A model generated the notes under the pieces. It was not told where the DNA came from. It did no database searches and was given only the letters and a program-made list of their open reading frames with translations. From Leifsonia sp. ZF2019 (GTDB taxonomy: Bacteria > Actinomycetota > Actinomycetes > Actinomycetales > Microbacteriaceae), in the NCBI RefSeq assembly GCF_019924635.1, contig NZ_CP065037.1:2046001-2110000 (forward strand): 64,000 nt of DNA, read 5' to 3'. Within the stretch, counting starts at the first letter, position 1, and every line of letters starts with the position of its first letter. Below, one piece after another: positions 53,109-61,097 of the stretch. The translations under genes were made by a program, and so were the position numbers.

Positions 53109-54053
53109 TCAACTGGTGAGGACGAGGACGGGTGGGACCAGCACCAGGAGGACGATCGCGATCGTCACGCTTGTGCGAAGCGCAGGACCGACGGTGCGGC
53201 GGCCGGCGGTGAGCCGTGTCTCCCGGGCCAGCAGGGCATCGCGGCGCTGCTCGGGCGAGCGGCGGTCCTTGGGGGCACCGAGAGCGGTGCCCGCGGAACC
53301 GGTCTCGTCGACGATACGGATGGCCTCGGCGAGCACGGCGTCCCCCGAGGAGCGCCGCGCGGTGTCGTCCGCGAGCATCTCGAGCAGGAGCGCAACGGCG
53401 TCCTGTGCGCGCGTGGCGATCGGGAACCACGGGAGCGCGCGCTTCCACGAGCGGAAGGCGTCCAGCAGCAGATGGTGCTTCTGGCGGAGGTGGGTGCGCT
53501 CATGGGCCATCACGGCGTCGAGCTCCTCCGGGCTGAGGAGGGCGATCATCCCCTCCGAGAGCACGGTGACGCTGCGCGCGCCGGGAAGGCAGTACGCGGC
53601 CGGCGCCGGATGGTCGATGACGCGGGTGCTCGGGAGGTCGGGCAACGGCGAGCTCAACAGGCGCAGGAGCTCCATGTGCCGGTGCCGCTGGCTTCTGCTC
53701 CGCGCAGAGGTGAGCGCCAGGTTGAGGAGGAGGTGGGCGGTGAGCAGCACCGCTGCACTCAGCAGGAAGGCATTGAGGAGCGTGACGCCGGCGGGGAGGG
53801 GACCGCTGAAGAGCGTCCCGGCGGCGCTGCCGATCCGGCTCCACAGATCATCGCCGAACGGATGCAGCCCCGCGAGGAGGAGGGAGCCGATCATCGAGAC
53901 GCCGCCGGCGAGCGCGATCGACTGCCACAGCGCCACGGCGAGCACGGGGGCGGCGGGCGGCCAGGTGGCACGCGCCAGCAGCACCGGCACGGGCCAGGCG
54001 AGGGCGATCGCCAGCAGGCCGAGGGCGATGGCCGTCTCGTTGACGGGGAGCAC
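53109..54053 (-). CDS. M56/M48-family membrane zinc protease (BlaR1/BlaR-like)
   Basis: 314 residues from GTG 54053. Three N-terminal helices (IALGLLAIALAWPVPVLLA, VLAVALWQSIALAGGVSMIG, LNAFLLSAAVLLTAHLLL), a cytoplasmic loop with the zinc motif HERTH at 184-188 (LDAVMAHERTHLRQKHH), and a C-terminal helix (SVTIAIVLLVLVPPVLVL). It has no penicillin-binding domain, unlike BlaR1. In this family the protease inactivates a BlaI-type repressor; the BlaI gene is 7 bp upstream on the same strand. The signal it senses is unknown, and the link to cydA suggests redox or respiratory stress. Confidence 0.92.
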   Translation of the reverse strand: MLPVNETAIALGLLAIALAWPVPVLLARATWPPAAPVLAVALWQSIALAGGVSMIGSLLLAGLHPFGDDLWSRIGSAAGTLFSGPLPAGVTLLNAFLLSAAVLLTAHLLLNLALTSARSRSQRHRHMELLRLLSSPLPDLPSTRVIDHPAPAAYCLPGARSVTVLSEGMIALLSPEELDAVMAHERTHLRQKHHLLLDAFRSWKRALPWFPIATRAQDAVALLLEMLADDTARRSSGDAVLAEAIRIVDETGSAGTALGAPKDRRSPEQRRDALLARETRLTAGRRTVGPALRTSVTIAIVLLVLVPPVLVLTS

Positions 54054-54060
54054 GGGCGGG

Positions 54061-54429
54061 CTAGGCGGTGCGTGCGTCGAGCAGGCGGCGCAGCACCTGC
54101 GCCTCCGACTCGTCCACCGTTCCCACGAAGTAGGCGAGGGCCTCGGTGCGGTCGGAGGAGGACTCCAGGACCTCGTGCATGAGGTCGGCGACGTGACCGG
54201 CGCGAGTCAGGGTCGCGAAGTAGACGTGGGGACGTGCATCGCGGTCGCGGTCGACCATGCCCTTCTGCTCGAGCCGCGAGAGCACGGTGAGCACCGTGGT
54301 GAGGGCGGGAGTCTTGCCCTCTCCGCGCACGGCCGATAGCTTGTCGCGTAACTCGTTGGCGGTGATCGGGGCGTCGCCCGCCCACAAGGCGTCCATGACC
54401 GCCCGTTCCAGTTCTCCGAGATTCGCCAC
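54061..54429 (-). CDS. BlaI/MecI/CopY-family transcriptional repressor
   Basis: 122 residues, family length. Winged helix in GELERAVMDALWAGDAPITA, NELRDKLSAV, ALTTVLTVLSRLEQKGMVDR and HVYFATLTRAGHVADLMHEV, the classic BlaI pattern. The open frame extends upstream but only as antisense to cydA. GTG 54429 is chosen because TACTCT (complement of 54436-54441) ends 6 nt before it. Two palindromes matching BlaI operators lie between this gene and cydA, so it should repress itself, the protease and cydABDC. Confidence 0.94.
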   Translation of the reverse strand: MANLGELERAVMDALWAGDAPITANELRDKLSAVRGEGKTPALTTVLTVLSRLEQKGMVDRDRDARPHVYFATLTRAGHVADLMHEVLESSSDRTEALAYFVGTVDESEAQVLRRLLDARTA

Positions 54430-54461
54430 GGACCAAGAGTACCGCGAAGAGGCTGAGAATG

Positions 54462-54478
54462 TTCTACACTCTGTAGAA
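54462..54478. promoter_or_regulatory. BlaI-type operator 1
   Basis: TTCTACACTCTGTAGAA, a perfect 7-bp inverted repeat around CTC, with the TACA/TGTA core of BlaI/MecI operators. It also contains TACACT, a possible -10 for cydA. Centre at 54470. Confidence 0.8.
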
Positions 54479-54484
54479 GAGGCG

Positions 54485-54503
54485 CTTCTACACCGTGTAG
54501 AAG
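54485..54503. promoter_or_regulatory. BlaI-type operator 2
   Basis: CTTCTACACCGTGTAGAAG, a perfect 9-bp inverted repeat around one base, differing from operator 1 only near the centre. Centre at 54494, 24 bp from operator 1. It lies between operator 1 and the cydA ribosome site (GAAGGGTGAG), over the probable transcription start. Confidence 0.8.
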
Positions 54504-54525
54504 ACTGATCGAAGGGTGAGACGCC

Positions 54526-55938
54526 GTGCACGATCTCCTGGACCCGCTGCTCCTGTCGAGGTGGCAGTTCGGTCTTACAACGATCTACCATTTCCTGTTC
54601 GTGCCGCTCACCATCGGCGTCGTCACGGTGGTCGCGATCTTCCAGACCTGCTGGTATCGCACGGGCAAGGTCCACTACCTGCAGCTCACGCACTTCTTCG
54701 GCAAGCTCTTCCTGATCAACTTCGCCATGGGCGTGGTCACCGGCATCGTGCAGGAGTTCCAGTTCGGCATGAACTGGTCGAACTACTCGCGGTTCGTCGG
54801 TGACATCTTCGGCGCGCCGCTCGCCCTGGAGGGCCTGCTCGCCTTCTTCCTCGAGGCGACGTTCATCGGCCTGTGGATCTTCGGCTGGGACAAGCTGCCC
54901 CGCGGCCTGCACCTCGCGACCATCTGGCTCACCGCCGCCGGGACGATCCTGTCGGCCTACTTCATCATCGCCGCGAACGCCTTCATGCAGAACCCGGTCG
55001 GTTACACGCTGAATCCCGAGCGCGGCCGGGCCGAGCTCACGGACATCTGGGCGGTTCTCACGAACAAGGTGGCGCTGGCGGCCTTCCCGCACACGATCTT
55101 CGGCGCCTTCATGGTGTCGGCCGGACTGATCATCACGGTCGCCGCGTGGCACCTCTCGCGGAACCAGCACCTCGAGACCATGCGCCCCGCTCTCAAGTTC
55201 AGCCTCTGGATGATGGTGGTCGCCGGCATCGGAACCGTGCTCAGCGGCGACCAGCTGGGCCTGGCGATGGTCGAGACGCAGCCGATGAAGATGGCAGCGG
55301 CGGAGGCGTTGTACAAGACCTCCACGGGGGCGGACGCATCGTTCTCGATCTTCACGCTGGGCACGCCGGACGGTGTGCACGAGCTGTTCTCGATTCGCGT
55401 GCCGTATCTCCTCTCGTTCCTCTCGACCCACACGCTCAACGGCACGGTCGAGGGCATCAACGACCTCCAGGCGCAGTACGTGCAGCTGTACGGTCCCGGC
55501 GACTACACCCCGACCATCTGGATCACCTATTGGGCCTTCCGCTGGATGATCGGGCTGGGCATGCTGCACGTGCTGGTCGCGGTCGTCGGACTCTGGCTGA
55601 CCCGCAAGGGCCGCATGCCGCGACACCAGTGGCAGTGGAAGCTCGCCATCTGGGCGATGCCGCTCTCGCTGGCCGCGATGATCGTCGGCTGGATCTTCAC
55701 CGAGATGGGTCGGCAGCCGTGGATCGTCTTCAGCCTCATGAAGACGGCGGACGGGGTCTCGCCCAACACCACCGGGCTCGAGGCGCTCATCTCGATCATC
55801 GCGTTCACCCTCGTGTACGGCGCCCTCGCCGTGGTCGAGTTCAAGCTGATCAAGCGCGCGGCCCAGAAGGGACCGGCCCCCGTCGAGGAGCATCTCGACG
55901 ACGAGGGCAAGCACGTCCCGGTCGCGACGGTCTACTAG
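54526..55938 (+). CDS. cydA: Cytochrome bd ubiquinol/menaquinol oxidase subunit I
   Basis: 470 residues from GTG 54526, about nine membrane helices. Haem ligands correspond to His22 (LTTIYHFLFVPL), His189 (FPHTIFGAFMV) and Met394 (EMGRQPW). The quinol loop has GDQLGLAMVETQPMKMAAAE but is shorter than in E. coli (470 against 522 residues), the short-Q-loop type. It catalyses quinol oxidation with oxygen reduction to water at high affinity. First gene of cydABDC; the promoter carries two BlaI-type operators. Confidence 0.97.
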   Translation: MHDLLDPLLLSRWQFGLTTIYHFLFVPLTIGVVTVVAIFQTCWYRTGKVHYLQLTHFFGKLFLINFAMGVVTGIVQEFQFGMNWSNYSRFVGDIFGAPLALEGLLAFFLEATFIGLWIFGWDKLPRGLHLATIWLTAAGTILSAYFIIAANAFMQNPVGYTLNPERGRAELTDIWAVLTNKVALAAFPHTIFGAFMVSAGLIITVAAWHLSRNQHLETMRPALKFSLWMMVVAGIGTVLSGDQLGLAMVETQPMKMAAAEALYKTSTGADASFSIFTLGTPDGVHELFSIRVPYLLSFLSTHTLNGTVEGINDLQAQYVQLYGPGDYTPTIWITYWAFRWMIGLGMLHVLVAVVGLWLTRKGRMPRHQWQWKLAIWAMPLSLAAMIVGWIFTEMGRQPWIVFSLMKTADGVSPNTTGLEALISIIAFTLVYGALAVVEFKLIKRAAQKGPAPVEEHLDDEGKHVPVATVY

Positions 55939-55951
55939 GAGGAGACGGAAA

Positions 55952-56971
55952 ATGGATCTCGCAGTTCTCTGGTTCGGTATCGTCGCCTTCTTCTTCGTCG
56001 GCTACTTCGTCCTCGACGGGTTTGACTTCGGCGTCGGGATGGCACTGCCCTTCCTCGGCAAAGACGACGTGGACCGCCGCGTCATGATCAACACCATCGG
56101 CCCGGTCTGGGACCTCAACGAGACCTGGGTCATCGTGGGCGGCGCGGCGCTCTTCGCGGCGTTCCCCGAGTGGTACGCGACGCTGTTCAGCGGCTTCTAC
56201 CTGGCGCTCCTGCTCATCCTGATCGCGCTCATCCTGCGCGGCGTGTCGTTCGAGTACCGCCACCAGCGGCCCGGCGCACGGTGGAAGAAGTGGTTCGACG
56301 GGATGATCGTCGTCGGCTCGGCGCTGCCCGCCTTCCTCTGGGGCTGCGCGTTCGCCAACATCGTGCAGGGCGTCGCCCTCGACGCCGGGCACAACTACAC
56401 GGGCACGCTGTTCGACCTCCTGAACGGGTACGGCCTGCTGGGCGGCCTGACGACACTTCTGCTCTTCTTCACCCACGGTGTCGTGTTCATCTCGCTGAAG
56501 ACGGACGGTGACATCCGCGAGCGGGCGCGCGCGCTGGCCGTCAGGTCGGGCGCAGTCACGATCGTGGTGGCGGCGGCGTTCCTCCTCTGGACGGGCATCG
56601 CGCACTTCTCGGTCGTGTTCCTCGTGTTGGCCGCGCTGGCCGCCGTCGCGCTGATCGCGTCGTGGGTCGCCAACCTGCGCGGAGCGGAGGGCTGGTCGTT
56701 CGCGCTCATGGCGGCCACGATCGCCTTCGCGGTGATCTCGCTGTTCGCGGCGCTCTTCCCGAACGTGATGCCGTCGTCGCCGAACCCGGAGAACAGCCTC
56801 ACGATCGCGAACGCGTCGAGCACCACCGCGACACTGACGGTGATGACCTGGGTGGCGGCGATCTTCCTTCCGCTCATCCTGCTCTACCAGGGATTCACCT
56901 ACTGGGTGTTCCGCAAGCGGGTCACCCGGGCGCAGATCCCGGACGAGACGCCCGAGCCTGTGGCCGCCTGA
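55952..56971 (+). CDS. cydB: Cytochrome bd oxidase subunit II
   Basis: 339 residues with about eight or nine helices. Hallmarks: FVLDGFDFGVGMALPFLGKD, GPVWDLNETWVIVGGAALFA, LRGVSFEYRHQRPGARWKKW, and FLWGCAFANIVQGVALD. Starts 14 bp after cydA with GGAGGAGA-like ribosome site. It pairs with CydA to form the oxidase. Confidence 0.97.
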   Translation: MDLAVLWFGIVAFFFVGYFVLDGFDFGVGMALPFLGKDDVDRRVMINTIGPVWDLNETWVIVGGAALFAAFPEWYATLFSGFYLALLLILIALILRGVSFEYRHQRPGARWKKWFDGMIVVGSALPAFLWGCAFANIVQGVALDAGHNYTGTLFDLLNGYGLLGGLTTLLLFFTHGVVFISLKTDGDIRERARALAVRSGAVTIVVAAAFLLWTGIAHFSVVFLVLAALAAVALIASWVANLRGAEGWSFALMAATIAFAVISLFAALFPNVMPSSPNPENSLTIANASSTTATLTVMTWVAAIFLPLILLYQGFTYWVFRKRVTRAQIPDETPEPVAA

Positions 56972-56974
56972 CCC

Positions 56975-58636
56975 GTGCGGCCTCTCGACCCCCGCCTGCT
57001 GCGCTACGCCTCCGCGGCCCGCGGCACCCTGGTCGCCGGCGGTCTGCTCGCCCTCGTGCAGACCGCCGCCGGCCTGGCGTTCGCGTGGCTGGTCACCCAC
57101 CTGATCGTGCGGGCGATCGCCGGCGACGGCCTGGCGGCGCTCAGCGGGCTGATCGCGTCCCTGGTGCTCGTCGTGCTCGGTCGCGGCGCCGTCCTCTGGG
57201 CGATGGACGCCGTCGCGGCGCGCGGGGGAGCCCGCGTGGTCGGTCAGCTGCGCGAGCGGCTGATGTCGGCGGTCGCCGCTCTCGGGCCGGGATGGACGGC
57301 CTCCCGCAGTTCGGCCGACGTCGCCCTGGTGGCGGGGCGCGGCATGGACGCGCTGGACGGCTACTTCGGCAAGTACCTGCCCCAGCTCATCCTCACGGCG
57401 GTGGCGACCCCGATCCTGGTGGTGGTCATCGCCTGGCAGGATCTCACCAGTGGCATCATCATCGTGCTGACCCTGCCGCTGATCCCGCTCTTCATGGTCT
57501 TGGTGGGTTGGGCGACGCAGGCCGCCCAGAAGAGGCAGTGGAAGGCCCTGTCGACTCTGTCGCGCGGCTTCCTCGACGTGGTCGGCGGCCTGTCGACCCT
57601 CAAGCTGTTCGGGCGTCAGCACCGGCAGGAGGCGCGCATCCGCTCCGTGAGCGAGGACTACCGCGTGCACACCATGAAGGTCCTGCGCATCTCCTTCCTC
57701 TCCGGATTCGTCCTCGAGCTGGCGGCGAGCCTCTCGGTCGCGCTCGTGGCGGTGACCATCGGTCTGCGGCTCGTCGCCGGTGACATGGAGCTCTCCGTCG
57801 GGCTCTTCGTACTGCTTCTCGCGCCGGAGGCCTTCCTGCCGCTCCGCAACGTGGGGGCGAGCTACCACGCCGCGGCGGAGGGCGTCGAGGCGGCGGACAA
57901 CGCCTTCGCGGTGATCGAGGAGGCCGAGGCGCTGCGACCGGGGACGACCGGGACGACGCGCACGATGGCCGCGCCCCGGCCGGCCACCGTCGCGGACGGT
58001 CGCACGGCGCTCGCCTTCGAGGAGGTCTCGGTCGCCTACGACGGTCGGGCGGTCGTCGGCCCCTTCACCGCCGCCGTCCCGTCGGGCGCCCTCGCGGTGC
58101 TCAGCGCGCCGAGCGGAGCGGGCAAGTCCAGCCTCGTCGCGGCCGCGCTCGGCTTCGTGCCGGCGGAGGGCACCGTGACCGTCGCGGGCCGCGCGGACGC
58201 CGACGGGCGCCGCGCCGGCATCGCGTGGGCCGGGCAGCGCCCGGGGCTCAACGCCGGGACGATCGCCGACAACATCGCGCTCGGCGACCCGCATCCCGAG
58301 CGAACCGCGATCATCGACGCTCTGCACGATGCCGCGGCCGGCGAGCTCGACCCCGATGCGCCGCTCCACCAGGGCGGGTCCGGGCTCTCCGGCGGCCAGG
58401 CCCAGCGGGTCGCCGTCGCCCGTGCCCTGTACCGACTGCGCACGCGGAGGTGCCCGGTCCTCATCCTCGACGAGCCCACGTCGGCGCTCGACGCGGCGAC
58501 GGAGTCCGCGCTGCTCGCGAGCCTCCGTCGCATCGCCGACGCCGGCACGGCCGTCCTGGTCGTCAGCCACCGCGCCGCCGTGGTCGCCGCAGCCGACCTG
58601 ATCCTCGAACCGGAGGCGACGAACCGTGTCCGCTGA
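56975..58636 (+). CDS. cydD: Thiol reductant ABC exporter subunit CydD
   Basis: 553 residues from GTG 56975, 3 bp after cydB. N-terminal six-helix domain (LLALVQTAAGLAFAWLVTHL, LPQLILTAVATPILVVVIAW), GFLDVVGGLSTLKLFGRQH as coupling segment, then a nucleotide-binding domain: SAPSGAGKSSLVAAALGF, GLSGGQAQRVAVARALYRL, PVLILDEPTSALD. CydDC exports cysteine and glutathione-type thiols and is needed to assemble cytochrome bd. Overlaps cydC by 11 bp. Confidence 0.95.
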   Translation: MRPLDPRLLRYASAARGTLVAGGLLALVQTAAGLAFAWLVTHLIVRAIAGDGLAALSGLIASLVLVVLGRGAVLWAMDAVAARGGARVVGQLRERLMSAVAALGPGWTASRSSADVALVAGRGMDALDGYFGKYLPQLILTAVATPILVVVIAWQDLTSGIIIVLTLPLIPLFMVLVGWATQAAQKRQWKALSTLSRGFLDVVGGLSTLKLFGRQHRQEARIRSVSEDYRVHTMKVLRISFLSGFVLELAASLSVALVAVTIGLRLVAGDMELSVGLFVLLLAPEAFLPLRNVGASYHAAAEGVEAADNAFAVIEEAEALRPGTTGTTRTMAAPRPATVADGRTALAFEEVSVAYDGRAVVGPFTAAVPSGALAVLSAPSGAGKSSLVAAALGFVPAEGTVTVAGRADADGRRAGIAWAGQRPGLNAGTIADNIALGDPHPERTAIIDALHDAAAGELDPDAPLHQGGSGLSGGQAQRVAVARALYRLRTRRCPVLILDEPTSALDAATESALLASLRRIADAGTAVLVVSHRAAVVAAADLILEPEATNRVR

Positions 58637-60311
58637 CGTCCGCCGCATCCTCCGGCTGGCACTCCCGCCCGCCCGCCGCCTGTGGGCCGCGATCGCGCTC
58701 GGCGCACTGAGCGCGGCGTGCGCCGTGGCGCTGCTCGGGGCGTCGGCGTGGCTCATCACCTACGCGGCCGAGCAGCCTCCCGTCCTCTTCCTGTCGATGG
58801 CGGTCGTCGGGGTGCGCGCGTTCGCCCTGGGACGTGCCTTCTTCCGCTACCTGGAACGCCTCGCCGGCCACGACGCCGCCTTCCGCCAGCTGCCGGCCAT
58901 CCGCTCGTCGCTGTACGCGCGGCTCGTCCCGCTGGCGCCCGACGGCGTGCGCGGGAACCGCTCCGGCGACGTGCTCTCCCGTCTCGCCGACGACGTCGAC
59001 GAACTCCAGAACCACTCGCTGCGGGTCGTCCAGCCCCTGGTGACGTCGGGAGTCATCGCGCTCGCGAGCGTCGTCGCGACCTTCTTGCTGCTGCCTGAGG
59101 CCGGGGGTGCCCTGCTGGCCATGCTCGTTCTGGCCGCCATCGCGGGGTCGGTCGTCAACTCCTGGGCCGCCGGTGCCGCCGAGCGGCGCGTGGCCCCGTT
59201 GCGGGCTGAGCTCACCGCCGGGATCCTCGACCTGGTGCGCAACGTGGACGTGCTCACCGCGTACGACGCGCTGCCGGACGCGCAGCGACGCGTCCGCGAG
59301 GCGAGCGAGCGCCTGACGGGCGCCGTGCGAGCGCGGGCGGCAGGACTCGGCCTCACGGCGGGCGTCGTCTCCCTCCTCGCCGGCGGTGCGACGGTCCTGG
59401 GCCTGGTGTTCGGCATCCCCGCCGTCGACACCGGGCGTATCGGCGGCCCGGTACTCGCGGTGATCGCATTGCTGCCCCTCGCGGTGTTCGAAGTGTTCGG
59501 GATGGTGCCGCTCGCCTTGGGCGCCTGGCGTCAGGTGACGGCGAGCGCGCAGCGCATCGCGGAGGCCGCCCCGGCGACGCTTCCCGCGGGAGTGCCCGTC
59601 GACGGACCCGACGCTCGGCCGCTGACGATCGACGGAGTGCCGACGGTGCGACTGTCCGGCATGTCCGCTCGGTGGCCCGGCACGGATCTCCCGGTGCTCC
59701 ACGACATCGACCTGGAGCTCGCTCCGGGCGAGCGCGTGCTCCTCACGGGCCCGAGTGGGGCGGGCAAGACGGCGCTCGCCCACGTGCTCGTGCGGTTCCT
59801 CGATCACGAGGGCAGCGTCGCGATCGACGGTGTCGAGACGCGCGACGCCCGCCAGGACGATGTCCGGCGCGTCGTCGGCCTGTGCGAGCAGCAGCCGTAC
59901 CTGTTCGACGCCGACCTGCAGCAGAACCTCCTCTTCGCCCGCGAGACCGCGACCGAGGACGAGCTTCTGGCGGTGCTGCATCGGGTCGGGCTCGCCGAGT
60001 GGGCCGCGGAGCGTGACGGCCTGGCCACGAGAGTCGGTGAGCGCGGCGCGCTCGTCTCGGGCGGTCAGGCGCAGCGGATCGCACTCGCCCGCGCGTTGCT
60101 CGCCGACTTCCCGGTGCTCGTGGTGGACGAGCCGACCGCGAACGTCGACGTGGCGGCGGCGGACCGGGTCGTCGCCGACATCCTGCGGACTGCGGAGGAG
60201 GACGGACGCACGGTCCTGCTCATCTCCCACACCGACGTCCCTCCCGCACTGATCACCCGCCGGATCGAGCTGGAAGACGGCCGGATCAGGGGAGCGGCGG
60301 CAGCGGCCTGA
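58626..60311 (+). CDS. cydC: Thiol reductant ABC exporter subunit CydC
   Basis: 561 residues. Six-helix domain with ALGALSAACAVALLGASAWL, VVGVRAFALGRAFFRYLERL (a CydC marker) and RLADDVDELQNHSLRVVQPL. Nucleotide-binding domain: LLTGPSGAGKTALAHVLVRF, LVSGGQAQRIALARALLADF, PVLVVDEPTANVD. Pairs with CydD. Its last 26 bp overlap the 3' end of the convergent pabC gene. Confidence 0.95.
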   Translation: MSADVRRILRLALPPARRLWAAIALGALSAACAVALLGASAWLITYAAEQPPVLFLSMAVVGVRAFALGRAFFRYLERLAGHDAAFRQLPAIRSSLYARLVPLAPDGVRGNRSGDVLSRLADDVDELQNHSLRVVQPLVTSGVIALASVVATFLLLPEAGGALLAMLVLAAIAGSVVNSWAAGAAERRVAPLRAELTAGILDLVRNVDVLTAYDALPDAQRRVREASERLTGAVRARAAGLGLTAGVVSLLAGGATVLGLVFGIPAVDTGRIGGPVLAVIALLPLAVFEVFGMVPLALGAWRQVTASAQRIAEAAPATLPAGVPVDGPDARPLTIDGVPTVRLSGMSARWPGTDLPVLHDIDLELAPGERVLLTGPSGAGKTALAHVLVRFLDHEGSVAIDGVETRDARQDDVRRVVGLCEQQPYLFDADLQQNLLFARETATEDELLAVLHRVGLAEWAAERDGLATRVGERGALVSGGQAQRIALARALLADFPVLVVDEPTANVDVAAADRVVADILRTAEEDGRTVLLISHTDVPPALITRRIELEDGRIRGAAAAA

Positions 60312-61080
60312 CCAGCGCGGAGAAGCGTGCTCGCCACGCGTCGAGACGCGCCCCGTCCGGGGACAGCGCCGGTCCGTCGACCCAGGCCGTGACGGTGCGG
60401 ATGCCGTGAAGGGCGTTGACCGCCCAGAGGGTGACGCCGTCGAGCTGGGCGGGCCGGGCCTCCTCCTCGTCGACCGGGATGCGGAGCGCGGCCGCGACGC
60501 CGCGGACGGTGCGAGCGGCGACGCTGTCGACGCGGGGGAGCGAGAGCGGCGGGGTGACCAGGGTGTCGCCGCGCCACCACAGCAGCGCCGTGGTCGCGCC
60601 GTCGGCGACGAACCCCTCGTCGAGGATCACGGCCTCCTGGGCGCCTCGCTGCTGAGCGCGCTGGCGCAGGACCGACAGCCGCTCGATGTCCGGCCCCTTG
60701 ATGTCGGGGACCCGGCGCGGGTCGGAAGCGGCGGTGGCGACCACGAGCTCGGTGCCGAGCGGCGGGGCGGTCCGCAGCCGGAAGCGGAGACGGAGCGCGT
60801 CGCGGGTGCGGACGAGCTCGAACCGCGGGAACCACGCGCCGTCCCGCGGTATCGCGGCGACGCCCGCCTCCCAGAACCGTTCGAGGTCGGAGCGATCCAG
60901 GTGCCCCTGCAGCCGTGCGGACTCGGCGAACCGCGACCCGTGCAGCCCAAGGGCGAGCACACCGCCGCCGTCGACCAGGAACGAATCGGCGACGAGCAGT
61001 TCGGTCTCCGCGACCTCGCAGCTGTCGCGAGCCAGCAGCTCCGCGTCAGACCAGTCGAAGAGGGTGCTGCTCGCGTCCAT
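60286..61080 (-). CDS. pabC: Aminodeoxychorismate lyase-like class IV aminotransferase
   Basis: 264 residues. Fold-type IV PLP enzyme. The PLP lysine lies in VPDIKGPDIERLSVLRQRAQ, followed by AVILDEGFVADGATTALLWW and VWAVNALHG-type C-terminus (LWAVNALHGIRTVTAW). PabC cleaves aminodeoxychorismate to p-aminobenzoate and pyruvate for folate. It is divergent from pabB over 17 bp, which supports this over branched-chain aminotransferase. TAGCCT ends 6 nt before the ATG. The 3' end overlaps cydC by 26 bp. Confidence 0.85.
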   Translation of the reverse strand: MDASSTLFDWSDAELLARDSCEVAETELLVADSFLVDGGGVLALGLHGSRFAESARLQGHLDRSDLERFWEAGVAAIPRDGAWFPRFELVRTRDALRLRFRLRTAPPLGTELVVATAASDPRRVPDIKGPDIERLSVLRQRAQQRGAQEAVILDEGFVADGATTALLWWRGDTLVTPPLSLPRVDSVAARTVRGVAAALRIPVDEEEARPAQLDGVTLWAVNALHGIRTVTAWVDGPALSPDGARLDAWRARFSALVRPLPPLP

Positions 61081-61097
61081 TCGCCTAGGCTAGCCCA
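61081..61097. promoter_or_regulatory. 17-bp shared divergent leaderless promoter, pabC and pabB
   Basis: The whole intergenic sequence is TCGCCTAGGCTAGCCCA. On the plus strand TAGGCT (61086-61091) ends 6 nt before the pabB GTG. On the minus strand TAGCCT (complement of 61087-61092) ends 6 nt before the pabC ATG. The two -10 hexamers overlap by 5 bp, so the promoters should exclude each other at any instant. GCCTAGGC (61083-61090) is a perfect palindrome. Confidence 0.65.

Noticed and set aside
55850..58759. Minus-strand open frame of about 970 codons over cydB and cydD
   Set aside because: Antisense shadow of two strongly conserved genes; composition is Arg/Asp/Glu/His-rich without structure.
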